Shown here: positions 50,855 through 62,123 of the stretch, piece by piece
Numbering within the stretch: position 1 is the stretch's first letter
How the letters are laid out: each line of letters starts with the position of its first letter
Assembly: GCA_001643675.2 (NCBI GenBank)
Contig: LSRY02000023.1
Coordinates: 845,001 to 909,000, forward strand
DNA from: Monocercomonoides exilis
Lineage: Eukaryota; Preaxostyla; Oxymonadida; Polymastigidae
Length of the DNA: 64,000 nucleotides
Reading direction: 5' to 3'
The notes under the pieces: generated by a model
Told to the model about the DNA's origin: nothing
Seen by the model: the letters and a program-made list of their open reading frames with translations, nothing else
The model's database searches: none
Position numbers and translations under genes: made by a program

Positions 50855-53800
50855 TCAATTGCACTTGCAAATTACCGAAGGCTTTCTGCAGGACATCAAT
50901 TTATTCTCCTTTTCGTTATCTTCAGATTCATCAAAATCTATCGTATCTGAAATCGTCATGATTACTGCTCCAGGAGGGAATTGTTGAATTAATTCCTTCT
51001 TAATGTTCATCAGACTCATCCTTTCATTCACTTCCCCTTGCCAACACTTACATATCGCTTCTTTTAATGAGCACTCACCCAAACCTTGATGAGTTGGCCT
51101 TTCTCCATTCAATATCTTCTTCCCCGCCATTTCTGCCTCATACTCCCCAAACGGGATCTGCAGCGTCAGACACTCCCACAGCATCATTCCAATCGAAAAC
51201 ACCACCGACTCCTTTGTTGCTCCAATCTTCTTGTTCATCAGCAACTCGGGCGCCTTCCACCGCAAACACTCATATCGGTTGTCTTCCTCATCCTCAAACG
51301 CCGATGAGGGCAGAGAGTCACTTTCATCATCATCATCATCACTGGCAGATGTCACAACTGTTGATAAAGAGATGGATGAGGAATCAGAATCATCAGAGGA
51401 GCAGTCAGAATGCATGGCAATCGCAATCACCATATGTTCTGAAAACAACACAATGTGAGGACTCAGATTGGAAAGTGATGAAAGAGTATTTTCCATTTCG
51501 TCAAATGAATGGAGAGCTCCATTCGCCACCCAGAACAGGATTTGAGCAGCTGTCTGCTCTCTTTGCTGAAGACTCCCAATCGCCATCTCTTTCTTCTCAT
51601 TCCTCCCATGCAACAACATGAACAGAGAATCCCTCAAGTCAACAATCAGCTTTTCATGTGGAGACGAGCATGCCATGGCATCCACAAGATTCGACATCGA
51701 TGAGGTGGTTGGACACAGATCCTCTCCCCGAACAAAAGTGGAATCCGAATCAGTTGTGTCCGTTGTTGAAGTGGATGAAATGGAAGGTGAAGGCGATCTC
51801 TTTCTTGCTTCTTCCTCCTCCTCCTTCCCATCCACTTTCTCCAGCATCCACTCAGGAATATTGTCTGAATCTCTCCCCAGAATATATTCTGTTGAGCCAC
51901 TCTCAGACAGAAGATGCTCAGATGACTCAGAGTGTCCCAAGCTTTTCGCATACACCCTCTTCTTAATCTTCTCCTCATTCTTCTTCTCTGCCTCTCTTTC
52001 GGCTCTTCGCCACTGTTCCTCAGGCGACATCTCCATCGTCATCATCTCAATCAGCTTCGGATCCTTTTTGATATTGTCTTCCACAATTATCTCCAATTCT
52101 TTTGTTCTTCTCTTTTGTTTTCTCCATCTTATTGTTACAATAATTGAAACAATCAGAACAATCAGCAGAATTACAACAAGCACAATCACAATCAACAACC
52201 AATAAGATTTTCCTTCTTTTCCGCCTTCAACAATCCTTTCATTCCCATTTGTTTTTGCTTCGCTGGCATTCTTCAGAATGAATAAATTTGTTGATGAAGA
52301 AGATTCTTCATTCCCAAATAAAATGCAAGCACTCACCTCGATTTCATCTCCACAACTGCTTATGAGATGTTTTCCCACACTTCCTTCAACTTCTCTTTCT
52401 GATAGAAATCCATTTAAGTCAAAATCATAATGTTCAATCTCTATCTCATCTCCCTTCCTCTTCACAACTGAGAATGACAGGTTGCATGGAACAAGAAGCA
52501 ATCCTTTGAATGTCATCTTCATTCTATTCGCCTCTTCTTTTGCTTCCGCACTCTCCAGAACAGGAATGAAAAATGATGAATCCCTTTCTGAAACAATCCC
52601 TTCAAAACTGCACCCTTCATTCAACATCCAAAGTGATGTATTATCCTTCCATCCATCTCCTCCTTTCAAACTCATCACAATCAATGTTCCTGAATCTGAA
52701 CAGATGATATTCCTTCTCAGTGATGTGTAACCTTCAATTGATGGATTGTTGTTCTCAAATCTTCCATCATTAACAGTCAATTCCCCTCCACTCATCGTAA
52801 TTCCACCATCTGGTGAATTCGACAATGTTGTATCTTTCATCACCACAGAACTCTTGGTGATATCCGCGAGAGATCCATCCCATTTGCATATCTCTTCTTC
52901 TGTATTTGTATTCTTCTCATTTCTCTCATTTGAACTTCCATCAAAAATGCAACTGTCCATTTTCACTTCTGTGCAATCCTCCAATTTCATCAATTTCCCT
53001 TTTGAAGTCTTTGAACCGATTCCACCCATTGTGCAATTTTCCAACTGCATCGTCTTTTTCATTGAGGAACAAGATATTAATGATTCTTCATTTCCTTCAA
53101 CTGAGACATTTTCTGCATTGAAATCCTTGATTGTCAATTGTCCACATTCATTAATATCTATCAGAGATTTTGAAACTGTTGAATCACAAATCGTTAATGA
53201 ATCAATAATTGATGGAGAAGTCGATGAAAGATATATTGAAGATTTATGAAGAATGAGATTTGATAAAGAGCATCCGTCAAGTTGTAATTCTCCTTTTTCC
53301 ATATTCATTATGTGAAATGGAATGCTTGCAAATTCATTTCCTTCTTCATTAGATTGTTTTGTTGTGAATGAGCAATTCATCATTTCAATAATTCCTCCCT
53401 CAGGTGAGATTAGTGATTCATGTGAAGATATGAAATCTGAATCAAACACAAAGTTCACTCTCATCAACGAGACTGTTCCGGCTGTTGTTACCAATGCATC
53501 CTTTCTTTTTTCAATCTCTGATTTTACTTCAACTTCACACATTTCTCTGCTCTTCGAACTCAAACTCATTTCCTTCAGATCAATTTCTCCTCCTATCACA
53601 CTTTCTTCAACAACAAATATCAGACTCAGAATATCTGAGGTCAAATGAGCAAGGCCATAATCAATTGAAAAGCATGGAAGAACATTTGTTCCACATTTCT
53701 TTTCATTCGATCCACTTATACTGCTCACAATGATTGTGTCGCTCTGATGAAAAGTTACAAATTCAATCAGATTTGTATCACTTTTATAATCACACCTATC

Positions 53801-56800
53801 AATTCCATATATCGCATTAATTCGTGAATAATGATTCTCTCGAAGATCAAACTGAAACTGACTTTCATTAATCTGAGAAGAAATGTTGAAGCATTCAATG
53901 AAAATGTCATTTCCCACACTGGCTGTATTGTTGTTGAATTTCATTCCTATAAATGTGAAATTCAAAAACCCTGTTTCCTTTGTTGTCATATACACTCCTC
54001 CTCCTTTTCCTGAACTTAGGCTGCAGCTGCAATGGCTGATTGTTGAGTCAATCATCTTCAATGATCCAGATGCACCCAATGTGAAGAATATTGCCCCTCC
54101 TTTTTCACTCATTTCTGCTTTGTCTTCTGTGATGTTGCTCGAATTCACAACCAAACAAATCCTTTTCTCACTCTTTGATTCCAAAATGCTTGCTCCATTG
54201 TCACTTCTCTTCACTCCTGAAAATGATGATTTCTCAATTTGAAGATTTATTTTCTCATTTTTGTTTTTCAATTTTGATCCTGGCTCAGATTTCTTGATTG
54301 ACAAAATGCAACCTCCACTTTCATTCAACGACTCCACTCGAACATTCACCAAACGGCAAGAAACTCCAGAATCGTGAATGGTATATATACTGTTTCCAAC
54401 ATTGCATGATTCCATCGACAAACCATTCACTTCCACACTGCCTCCAGCTGCATCCACAAATACACAATCAAATCCGTTGTTCACTCCCGCTTCTGAATGG
54501 AATGAACATCCAGTTATCACCAAATCTCCTCCTCTGTTTGAAATGATTGTTTTGGCTGAGTTGTCAAATCCAGATGTCAGTTGAAGTTTCATATTCGTCA
54601 ATTCAAGATGAATATCATTCACCATGAAATATTCCAGTTGACTTCCAATTGACTTTTCAAAATTCAATTTGGCTTTTGTTTCTTCCTCTCCCATCTTTAC
54701 ACTTTTTTTGATCCAATAATTGGACACATTGAATGAATCTCGAATTATTGTTGATCCTTCAATCTGAATTGTTTTCATTCCACTTTCCTTTTTCATGTTT
54801 TTCATCCCTTTCCATATCGTTTTGCATGGTTCTTCCTCACTTCCGCATCTTGCAACATCAAATCCTTTTGATGAAATGAATATCTCAAATGAGCTGAATG
54901 GAACGAGGAACATGAATAAATCTTTGTTTGAATGATAGCTATCACTCCCAACAAACAGAGTTTTATCATTGACTATTGATGAATAATCAAAGTTTAATGA
55001 ATCATTTGTCACACTCTTGTTCAGATCAGTTGCCAAAATGAACATGTTCTTCCCATACTCTGCCTCATTTCTCTCAAATACAAGAGTATCTGACAATTCA
55101 AACTTTGCACCTGCTTCAGCCAGAGTGAGAAACATTCCTCCTCCACATCCACTGCATTTGCTCTGTTTAAATGTTGTTGTCCCTCCACTGAGCGATGTTG
55201 AATCTCCAATAAGAACCTTGCTCGATGCTCCCTCCAACTCAACCTTTATCCCTCCTCCGTTCCCATTCGCACACTCACACCCTTCCATTGTTGTGTTCCA
55301 AACCACAAATGTCTCTCCTGCCTTTACGCTCTTTGACATCGCAACCCCATCTCCTCCTGTTCGATTCACATTTCGAATTGTCAAATTCCCCAGCACACTC
55401 TCTCCTGATGATGATCCTGCTGATGATGGTTCGGCGAAAAGAGGCTGTGATATTTTTATATTTCTGATCTCCACATCAATCGTCTTCAGCTGCCTTAGCG
55501 CAACTTCAAACACACACTTCGTCATTCCACTCCCTCCTGATGTTGAAGAGTCGATCACAACATCCTCCAGTGAAAGTGTCCCGCTTCCCAGTGACACCAC
55601 AAACACACTCGGCGATGAGCTTCTTGTCGCGTTGTGATCGATCCCTACATGCCCCACTTCCAGTTGACCAGAAGATAAGCTGAACAGCGTTGGAGAAGAA
55701 GTCGAAAGCGCACTCGTCCCAATCACGCTCACTGTCTTCCCTTTCCCAACAACAGAAATCTTCTTTTCCCCAACACCGATCGTCGCCCCTTCGCTCACAT
55801 GCTTCCCACCCAGCACTGAAATTGAGGAAAATAATTGCTGACTGCTCATGTTAACTGCAAATCCAATTGTCTTACATGTTGTTGACTCATTCGTAATACA
55901 CCACTCATTCGAGTCATCTCCATTTATATCTACGTATCGATCCTTCATCCCATCACTCAGCCACCATTTCTTTTCTGCTTCCTGAAAATACCAATTTCCT
56001 GATTGTAAATATTCATAGCACACTCTCCTATCATTGCTATTCGTTGAATATGATTCGTAGAACGGATTATTTGAAGAGAAGAGATTGTAATAATCTTGAA
56101 AATACACATCTTGTCCATGAGGAATGGAACTGATGCAACTGCAATCATAGAAGAAGAAGTAATAGCAATAAATGTTGTTGCTTGGAGCTATTTGTTGTTT
56201 TGACCTAAAATCTATTCCTCCGCCAGTGGATTTCGCTGAGCACGAAATGAACTGAATGCTTCTCATTTTGAATGCAGCCGGAACATTTTGACAAAACATC
56301 CCTCCGCCACAATTACTTGTAAGAGAACACGAAGTGAATGAGCACTCAAACACACAAGCACTCTCACCTTTTCCACTTTCTGTTCCAATGCATGTAGATC
56401 CAGAAATATTAAAGTTATCCAGATAAAGTCCTCCTCCTATTCTATCTGCTTTGCATTTCTGAAATTCGCAACCGCTGATCCTGACACATGAAGTTATATC
56501 ATAAGCACACATCCCTCCTCCATAATTATTTTTTGCAGTACATGCATTGAATGAGTTGTTCTCAATCTTGATGGAATTTATTGAAACACACATAATTCCT
56601 CCACCATCCCAATAAGCACAGCAGTCATTGAAAGAACAATATTTCACTAAAAGAGTTCCAGATCCCAGATTATGCATGCAGATGGCCCCTCCGCTCGATT
56701 TTCCATCTGAAGCAGAATCGCTTTCTCCAGTTGTCCTCGATCCGTTCCACTCGCACCAAGTGAATGAGTTTGCTCCTTTATCTGTTGTATTTTGTCTCCC

Positions 56801-57793
56801 TGGAGTCAACTTTCCATCTGCTTTTCCTTCACATACAACATTTCTTGTTCGACAACATCCGATGAATGATGTGTTTGAGGCAGAAAAAGATGCCAAGGGG
56901 TTGTTGAGAGAAGGGACAATTCCTCCATCATATGCATCACAGACTGATGAGAATGAGCAGCTGAATATAAAACATGAGGTTTGTGTTGACATTGTGGTTG
57001 AAGGTGAACATGCATCATTTGCTGTTGAGATGTTGAAAAATGTCAAATGAGAGATGGAAATAAGTGGAATGGAAGGTGATGAAAGGAATGGGGCAGAAGA
57101 CACACAAAATGATGAGAAATGAGAAGAACAAACAGAAACATGGCATTTCTCTGAAATCTCTCCTTCCACTGCTTTTGAAAAAAAAAGTGGTGGAAATATC
57201 TGTTCAGTCGAGGTTGAGGTTGAAGACGATCTGAGGGAAATGTTGGTGAATAATCCGTAACTCTCACAAAAATCGAATGGTGGCGTCTCTTTCTCAATTC
57301 CAACAACACATCCAATCAACTCAACAAAACACACCTCTTCTGCCTTGATTACGCTTTCCCCACCTTTATCCATCAATCCCAATGAATTCAGTCTCATTGA
57401 TGAATTGACCACAACAACACTTCCCTCAACCCTACTCCCGCCACACACACCCTCCTTTCCCCACATTTTGCACTCATCACAAAAACCCCATTTTTCAACT
57501 TTCCCAATCTCTCCACTTCTCCCATTCCATTGTTTTGTGCATTTCTTCATTATTCTCTCTTCTTTCCAGATTTTTCCCATTTCACCTTCTTTTTCTTCAA
57601 TATATGTGTCAAACAAATGGCCAACTCCAATTTTGTTGTTTTGAGCCTTCTCTCGCCATGTGCCTTCAGGATAATCCAATTCTCCTTCTTTCGCTGATTT
57701 CTCTCCAAATCCTGCCCCATCACTTGTAGCAACATTGCACACACTCCCCACACTAATTATCCACACGCAATAAAATATTCCTGACGGTGACAT
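50855..57793 (-). CDS. Third β-helix/transmembrane/pseudokinase surface protein
   Basis: Single frame without introns. The frame opens at 57859, but the inner ATG at 57793 gives a good signal peptide (MSPSGIFYCVWIISVGSVCN) and is preferred, giving 2312 residues. Using the longer-frame numbering: ectodomain with GGG/Cys β-helix rungs; C-module repeats near 653, 1003 and 1388 (three, not four); transmembrane helix near 1886-1912 (LLIVIVLVVILLIVLIV); coiled coil; Ser-rich linker; pseudokinase lobe with LRWKAPELL near 2198. HRD, DFG and the VAIK lysine are absent, as in the 24101 gene, but a CW-x(5)-R block (CKCWQGEVNERM) is kept here and lost there. The cytoplasmic half is very close to that of the 24101 gene up to GERP, after which the two diverge. 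The ectodomain is much less similar. Likely a plasma-membrane receptor-like or adhesive protein. Confidence 0.9.
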   Translation of the reverse strand: MSPSGIFYCVWIISVGSVCNVATSDGAGFGEKSAKEGELDYPEGTWREKAQNNKIGVGHLFDTYIEEKEGEMGKIWKEERIMKKCTKQWNGRSGEIGKVEKWGFCDECKMWGKEGVCGGSRVEGSVVVVNSSMRLNSLGLMDKGGESVIKAEEVCFVELIGCVVGIEKETPPFDFCESYGLFTNISLRSSSTSTSTEQIFPPLFFSKAVEGEISEKCHVSVCSSHFSSFCVSSAPFLSSPSIPLISISHLTFFNISTANDACSPSTTMSTQTSCFIFSCSFSSVCDAYDGGIVPSLNNPLASFSASNTSFIGCCRTRNVVCEGKADGKLTPGRQNTTDKGANSFTWCEWNGSRTTGESDSASDGKSSGGAICMHNLGSGTLLVKYCSFNDCCAYWDGGGIMCVSINSIKIENNSFNACTAKNNYGGGMCAYDITSCVRISGCEFQKCKADRIGGGLYLDNFNISGSTCIGTESGKGESACVFECSFTSCSLTSNCGGGMFCQNVPAAFKMRSIQFISCSAKSTGGGIDFRSKQQIAPSNNIYCYYFFFYDCSCISSIPHGQDVYFQDYYNLFSSNNPFYESYSTNSNDRRVCYEYLQSGNWYFQEAEKKWWLSDGMKDRYVDINGDDSNEWCITNESTTCKTIGFAVNMSSQQLFSSISVLGGKHVSEGATIGVGEKKISVVGKGKTVSVIGTSALSTSSPTLFSLSSGQLEVGHVGIDHNATRSSSPSVFVVSLGSGTLSLEDVVIDSSTSGGSGMTKCVFEVALRQLKTIDVEIRNIKISQPLFAEPSSAGSSSGESVLGNLTIRNVNRTGGDGVAMSKSVKAGETFVVWNTTMEGCECANGNGGGIKVELEGASSKVLIGDSTSLSGGTTTFKQSKCSGCGGGMFLTLAEAGAKFELSDTLVFERNEAEYGKNMFILATDLNKSVTNDSLNFDYSSIVNDKTLFVGSDSYHSNKDLFMFLVPFSSFEIFISSKGFDVARCGSEEEPCKTIWKGMKNMKKESGMKTIQIEGSTIIRDSFNVSNYWIKKSVKMGEEETKAKLNFEKSIGSQLEYFMVNDIHLELTNMKLQLTSGFDNSAKTIISNRGGDLVITGCSFHSEAGVNNGFDCVFVDAAGGSVEVNGLSMESCNVGNSIYTIHDSGVSCRLVNVRVESLNESGGCILSIKKSEPGSKLKNKNEKINLQIEKSSFSGVKRSDNGASILESKSEKRICLVVNSSNITEDKAEMSEKGGAIFFTLGASGSLKMIDSTISHCSCSLSSGKGGGVYMTTKETGFLNFTFIGMKFNNNTASVGNDIFIECFNISSQINESQFQFDLRENHYSRINAIYGIDRCDYKSDTNLIEFVTFHQSDTIIVSSISGSNEKKCGTNVLPCFSIDYGLAHLTSDILSLIFVVEESVIGGEIDLKEMSLSSKSREMCEVEVKSEIEKRKDALVTTAGTVSLMRVNFVFDSDFISSHESLISPEGGIIEMMNCSFTTKQSNEEGNEFASIPFHIMNMEKGELQLDGCSLSNLILHKSSIYLSSTSPSIIDSLTICDSTVSKSLIDINECGQLTIKDFNAENVSVEGNEESLISCSSMKKTMQLENCTMGGIGSKTSKGKLMKLEDCTEVKMDSCIFDGSSNERNEKNTNTEEEICKWDGSLADITKSSVVMKDTTLSNSPDGGITMSGGELTVNDGRFENNNPSIEGYTSLRRNIICSDSGTLIVMSLKGGDGWKDNTSLWMLNEGCSFEGIVSERDSSFFIPVLESAEAKEEANRMKMTFKGLLLVPCNLSFSVVKRKGDEIEIEHYDFDLNGFLSEREVEGSVGKHLISSCGDEIEVSACILFGNEESSSSTNLFILKNASEAKTNGNERIVEGGKEGKSYWLLIVIVLVVILLIVLIVSIIVTIRWRKQKRRTKELEIIVEDNIKKDPKLIEMMTMEMSPEEQWRRAEREAEKKNEEKIKKRVYAKSLGHSESSEHLLSESGSTEYILGRDSDNIPEWMLEKVDGKEEEEEARKRSPSPSISSTSTTDTTDSDSTFVRGEDLCPTTSSMSNLVDAMACSSPHEKLIVDLRDSLFMLLHGRNEKKEMAIGSLQQREQTAAQILFWVANGALHSFDEMENTLSSLSNLSPHIVLFSEHMVIAIAMHSDCSSDDSDSSSISLSTVVTSASDDDDDESDSLPSSAFEDEEDNRYECLRWKAPELLMNKKIGATKESVVFSIGMMLWECLTLQIPFGEYEAEMAGKKILNGERPTHQGLGECSLKEAICKCWQGEVNERMSLMNIKKELIQQFPPGAVIMTISDTIDFDESEDNEKENKLMSCRKPSVICKCN

Positions 57794-57859
57794 AACCAGG
57801 CCTTTCCAACTGTTTAATTTTCTTTTTTCTATCACAAACAAATATGGGCACATCAACAA

Positions 57860-58287
57860 AAAAATAACATTAATCTTAGATTGTATATTATTTTTTTTAA
57901 TGAAAAAAACATTCTTCTTTGTTGTTTATCTCTTTCCATTTTTTGATCTGATGAATAATAGAGAATGATTAATCCATTTGTGTTGATGTTCTGATATTTC
58001 AGCCGTCACTTTCCATCCAGTGATATCCACCTCTGAGATGGAATAACATTTTATTTTGATCATATAATTTTGTTGGCTGAATTTTCATGAGAAAAGGCAA
58101 TTGGGAAAGAAATGAGAATTGTGAAGATTGATGAAACTGATGAATGGAAGTGGTATGAGTGCTGAAAGTTTTGCGGTTTTGCACCACATATAAATGTATG
58201 TCTTTTGGTGTATTTTTTGTGCATTTTTATTTGAAGTGATTTTCGATATATTGAAAGAAATGATTGTTTTTGCTTCGATTGGCTGAA
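57860..58287. other. Spacer between divergent genes
   Basis: Upstream of both the 50855-57793 gene (minus) and the 58288 gene (plus), so it should contain their promoters. No specific motif can be assigned. Confidence 0.4.
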
Positions 58288-58934
58288 ATGCGCACTTTTC
58301 GCAAAAGGGATGTGATGCATGGAACAAGGTTATTTGAGCATTTGGTTAAGGTTTTTGATGTGTTTTTCTTGAAGAAAGAGCTGGGATTTCAGTTCAAGAG
58401 AAAGAGGCCGAGTGGTGAAATGAGTGAAATTGAGTGTTTTTAATTGATGCAAAGAGGATGCAAGGAAAAGATACAATTTGCAAATTGTGTGCTGCAAACT
58501 CTGTTTAATTCAAGTCTTTTCACGAAAATACTTTTATTTTTAGCTTTTTATTTTCTCATGCGGCAGTGTTATTGAAGCTATTCAAGAAATTCCTGACAGA
58601 TTCTGTTTGTTGGGAGAATTTCTTTTTGGAGAAAGGGATTGAAAAGGAAAAAAAACAGACAGCCTCAATGATTGTGAAAGCAAAGAATGGAGAAGATATC
58701 ATTGAAACAATTCTTTCGAACTTTTTTGGATCATCGTTCATCAGCATCTTGAAAGAGAAAAGAAAAGAAAAGAAATGGATTAATGCTTTGTCATTAACAT
58801 TTTCTCAGAGGTGCAAAGTGATGATTGAAAGGAAAAGTATTTTATCCTCACCTTCTTCTTCAAGTCATTATTCTTCAAACTTGCCTCAAACTTTATCCTC
58901 CTCGTTCTTGCTCAATCCTCATCATTTTTATTAG
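58288..58934 (+). CDS. Two-exon helical protein of unknown function
   Basis: ATG at 58288 (MRTFRKRDVMHGTRLFEHLV). Intron 58436-58566 (GTTTTT...CGGCAG) joins exon 1 to 58567-58934 in frame (SEIE/LLLKLFKKFL), 171 residues to TAG. Rich in Leu, Phe and Lys; the last 40 residues are Ser-rich. A third exon could exist: 59101-59316 has a helical frame (RMENKLEEQTKMILIFLVG). The style resembles the helical piece at 2816-3004, but no family is recognised. Confidence 0.5.
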
Positions 58935-59581
58935 CAGCATCACATATTATTCAAACGATGTTTATCATGTTTATCAAAGAAAATCCAAGTAATTCTTTTT
59001 ATGATCGAGTGTGAAAATGAAAAAGGAAATTGAAATGATCTTCTCCTCCTCCTCCTCCTGTTTTTTTGAGTCATTCTCATCATCATCTCCATTCGCATGA
59101 ATGGTAAGGATGGAGAACAAATTGGAGGAGCAGACAAAAATGATTTTGATTTTTCTGGTTGGGCAGAGAAAAGAATTGGATGATGATACAAGAATTAGAT
59201 TCCTATCTCCTTTGTTCCAATTACTGAATTCATTTTTCTTACAACTTCAAATTTCAACTTTGAAATTGGAAAATCTCTCTTATTTTCTTTTTTTATTTTC
59301 AAAAAGAATACACTAAATTATTATTTGTTTGTTTGTTTTTCGATTTCCCTTCATATTTTGAAAATAAAATTCATATTATCAATGAAAAAATGTTGTTTCT
59401 GATAAATTAATTGTGATTAAAAGCAAAGCTTATAGCTTTATTCCTTTTCTTCTGTGATTTTATTTTTGAAACAATAGATGAAATTCAAATAAGAAATTTC
59501 AATTTAAATAACTTCATTTTATTCGAATAAAATATAAGTTTATTTGAATAAGACACACTTTATGCAAATGAACTCACTTCA
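58935..59581. other. Spacer before the retrotransposon
   Basis: Contains the doubtful helical frame 59101-59316 and AT-rich sequence. Nothing else is supported. Confidence 0.4.
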
Positions 59582-59655
59582 TTTAATCAAAGCGCAAGCA
59601 CTTTGATTTAAAAGAAAACATTCTCTCACTTCCTTCTCTTCTATTTACGAGAGAG
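59582..59655 (+). repeat. Left inverted terminal repeat of the DIRS-like element
   Basis: Includes AATCAAAGCGCAAGCACTTT and CTCTCACTTCCTTCTCTTC. It pairs with 63925-63998 with one mismatch. Within it, CAAAGCGCAAGCACTTTG is itself an imperfect palindrome that could be the recombinase site. Confidence 0.85.
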
Positions 59656-59694
59656 ATCATCACTTAAGGGTCAGTCACGATCACTGATCTAAAA

Positions 59695-60534
59695 ATGATG
59701 ATCCCTAACAATCCTCTGGGAACAGGACTTGCGGCCGAACCGAGCGCAGCTGCGCTGCCTGGTGGTCCAACAAGCGGGTTTCCGACATTTCCCGGACCCT
59801 TTTCCGCTTCCCAACCTTCTTCTATTTCATCCTCACTCTCCCCACCTTCTACCACCCTTGGCGAAGAAAAAGAAGAAGAAATTACACTGGAAAATTCGTT
59901 TCTTAAAATATTTGGTAGAGCACCGGAATTATCGTTATATGATCTTCCATTACCGGAACAGGAGATAAATGACTTGGTTGCTTCGTTGAAGACAGAAGAC
60001 TTATCCCCTTTCCTCCCTAATGCGCCTCCACCTTTTGTAAGGACTACCAGTCCGTACAAAGACGCCTTAGATCAAGCAGGAGAAAGATGTGAGACGTTTC
60101 TTTACCCCGCAATGAAACTTATTTTATTTGCCCATACGAAAACAAAAGATGATGAAGCTCAGAGTGCCGTAGCGCAAGCATGTTTACTGCTTGCACAAGC
60201 CTTGAAAGAAGCCAGAAACGCTCGCATCCAAGCGAGATTTGGATTTACCGAAGCAGCGAGAATGAAAGAGGATTCAGCATCACCGCTCCTAACGAAAAGG
60301 CAAAGTGATTTATTGGAAGAGGTCAGGAAAACCTCACAATCAACAGCGAAAAGATGGACTTCGTTCTCATTTAATTCCAAATCCTTTGGCAAAAGCAGAT
60401 ATGGAAAACATGAAAGCTACCAACGCCCTCGGTTTTTTCGTTCGGGTCCCCGGTCGTGGGCAGGGAGAAAAACCTCAAATACATACCGCAGAAGTCCTTC
60501 TCAAACGCGATCCAGGGGAACGGGAACCAACTAA
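59695..60534 (+). CDS. DIRS-like ORF1 (gag-like)
   Basis: 279 codons, starting MMIPNNPLGTGLAAEPS, just after the left terminal repeat. The first 60 residues are Pro/Ser/Ala-rich, followed by an acidic-hydrophobic helix region (LYDLPLPEQEINDLVASLK), an Ala-rich helix (AVAQACLLLAQALKEARNA) and a basic Arg/Ser-rich C-terminus (RPRFFRSGPRSW). The basic tail suits RNA binding, as expected for the particle protein of these elements. It overlaps the next frame (from 60305). No zinc knuckle seen. Confidence 0.75.
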   Translation: MMIPNNPLGTGLAAEPSAAALPGGPTSGFPTFPGPFSASQPSSISSSLSPPSTTLGEEKEEEITLENSFLKIFGRAPELSLYDLPLPEQEINDLVASLKTEDLSPFLPNAPPPFVRTTSPYKDALDQAGERCETFLYPAMKLILFAHTKTKDDEAQSAVAQACLLLAQALKEARNARIQARFGFTEAARMKEDSASPLLTKRQSDLLEEVRKTSQSTAKRWTSFSFNSKSFGKSRYGKHESYQRPRFFRSGPRSWAGRKTSNTYRRSPSQTRSRGTGTN

Positions 60535-62123
60535 GCCAGTCACCTTCAATTGTTGGAGGAAGAACGGAATATTTTCGAGAAGCGTGGAGAATGATAGATG
60601 GAGAGAAGTTGGTAAAAGAGGCGTCATTCCAATTTGGAAAAACAGGATAGCCAGGGAGAAATTACTAAACTCAAAAATGGAAACATACAGCCCCCATCAA
60701 TCAGGGGAAGCAACCAAAGCGATGGCAAAGCTGATCCAGAATCAGCTCGAAACGAACATAATACAAAAAATACAGAAAAGAAAGGTGAAACATTTAAATC
60801 CAGTGTTTGTGATAAAGAAAAAACAAGGGGGATGGAGACAAATTATCGATTGCAGAGCGTTGAACAATGCAACGAAGTCAATCCATTTCAAACTGGAGGA
60901 TTACAGGTCACTAGAACGAATTATAACAAGAGGAGATTATGCAACAACTTTAGACCTAAGCCAGGCCTACTATTTAGTGAAAGTGGACGACAACTTCAAG
61001 CCGTTTCTTGCGTTCGAATTCAACGAAAATTACTACTGTTTCAACGGAATGCCATTTGGATACAAAGATTCTCCAAGAATCTTTACAAAAATCATGAGGA
61101 AGGTGATACAATTCATCCGGGAGCAATGGAACGTAAGAGCAATCGCGTACCTCGACGATATTATTCTTCTTCACCAAGACCAAAAGAAATTAAAATGGAT
61201 AACTCAGAAAGTCGTTTCTCTTTTCGAAAGCCTTGGTCTTCTGGTAAACACAGAAAAGAGTCATTTGATTCCCTCACAAACTTTCACCTATTTGGGTTTC
61301 GAGTGGAACACGCACCAGTTCAATGTAGCTCTGGAAATGATGAGAACGAAAGAACTTATAAAGGAATGTACCAGATGGAGGAGGAGGTCCCTCAGAGCGA
61401 AAGAAGTGAGAGTAAGAGACCTTGCAGCGTTCATTGGAAAGCTGAACGCTACAAGGTTCGTGGTTCGAGAAGCTTCTCTGTTTCTCTCAGATCTTTATCG
61501 CACTTTAAACAAAATGGTTTCGATGGTGGGATGGAGAGGGAAGATGAGGATCAACCAGTCCATTCTCCCCAATCTAACCAAATGGATATCGAGGTTGAAA
61601 ACCAACACGCCAAGACAACTATGCCCACTCTTTCTTCCAGATGCAACACTTACGACGGATGCTTCCAGAAAAGCTGTTGGAGCTTATTTAAGAATCGGAA
61701 ACAGTATTTTGGATTTTCATCGCAGACTCCCCTATTGGCAACGAAATCAAAGTTCAAACTATCGGGAGATGTTCGCAATTTTGTCAGCTCTAACTCACTT
61801 CTCCCCAATTCTGTTATCCAATCGCATCCACAAACTACTTATCAGATCGGACAACTCAACATCGGTGTTCAACCTGAACAGGTGGCGGGCAGGAGCGAAT
61901 TTGAGAAGACTCCTATTGAAGATTTGGAAACAAACGCACACGATGCAGATTCAAGTGAAAGCGCAACACATCCCCGGTCAAAGAAACGAAAGGGCCGATT
62001 CTCTTTCCAGGCTAGAAAGGGGAGGCGACTATCAGATAAAGCAAGAATCCTACAAGGAGCTTGTAACGAAGATGAGATTGAACATAACGTTGGACGCTTT
62101 CGCCACAAAAACAAAACAAGAAA
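60305..62123 (+). CDS. DIRS-like reverse transcriptase and RNase H
   Basis: Frame opening at 60305. The RT starts near residue 150 with LNPVFVIKKKQGGWRQIIDC; TLDLSQAYYLVKV and FNGMPFGYKDSPRIF follow, and the catalytic AYLDDIILL is near residue 281. RNase H shows LTTDASRKAVGAYL (near 448), NYREMFAI, LIRSDNSTSV and HIPGQRNERADSLSRL (near 555). Together these copy RNA into cDNA and remove the template. Just after TLDAFATKTKQ the homology leaves this frame although the frame stays open, so the domain boundary is a frame change, not a stop. Confidence 0.85.
60456..60650 (+). pseudogene. Displaced piece of the ORF1/RT junction
   Basis: A short third frame holds VGGRTEYFREAWRMIDGEK, which resembles the GGR...F...W block that lies ahead of the RT in DIRS-type polyproteins. 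Its neighbours are in two other frames, so either two frame changes occur here or the block is a decayed part. Confidence 0.45.
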
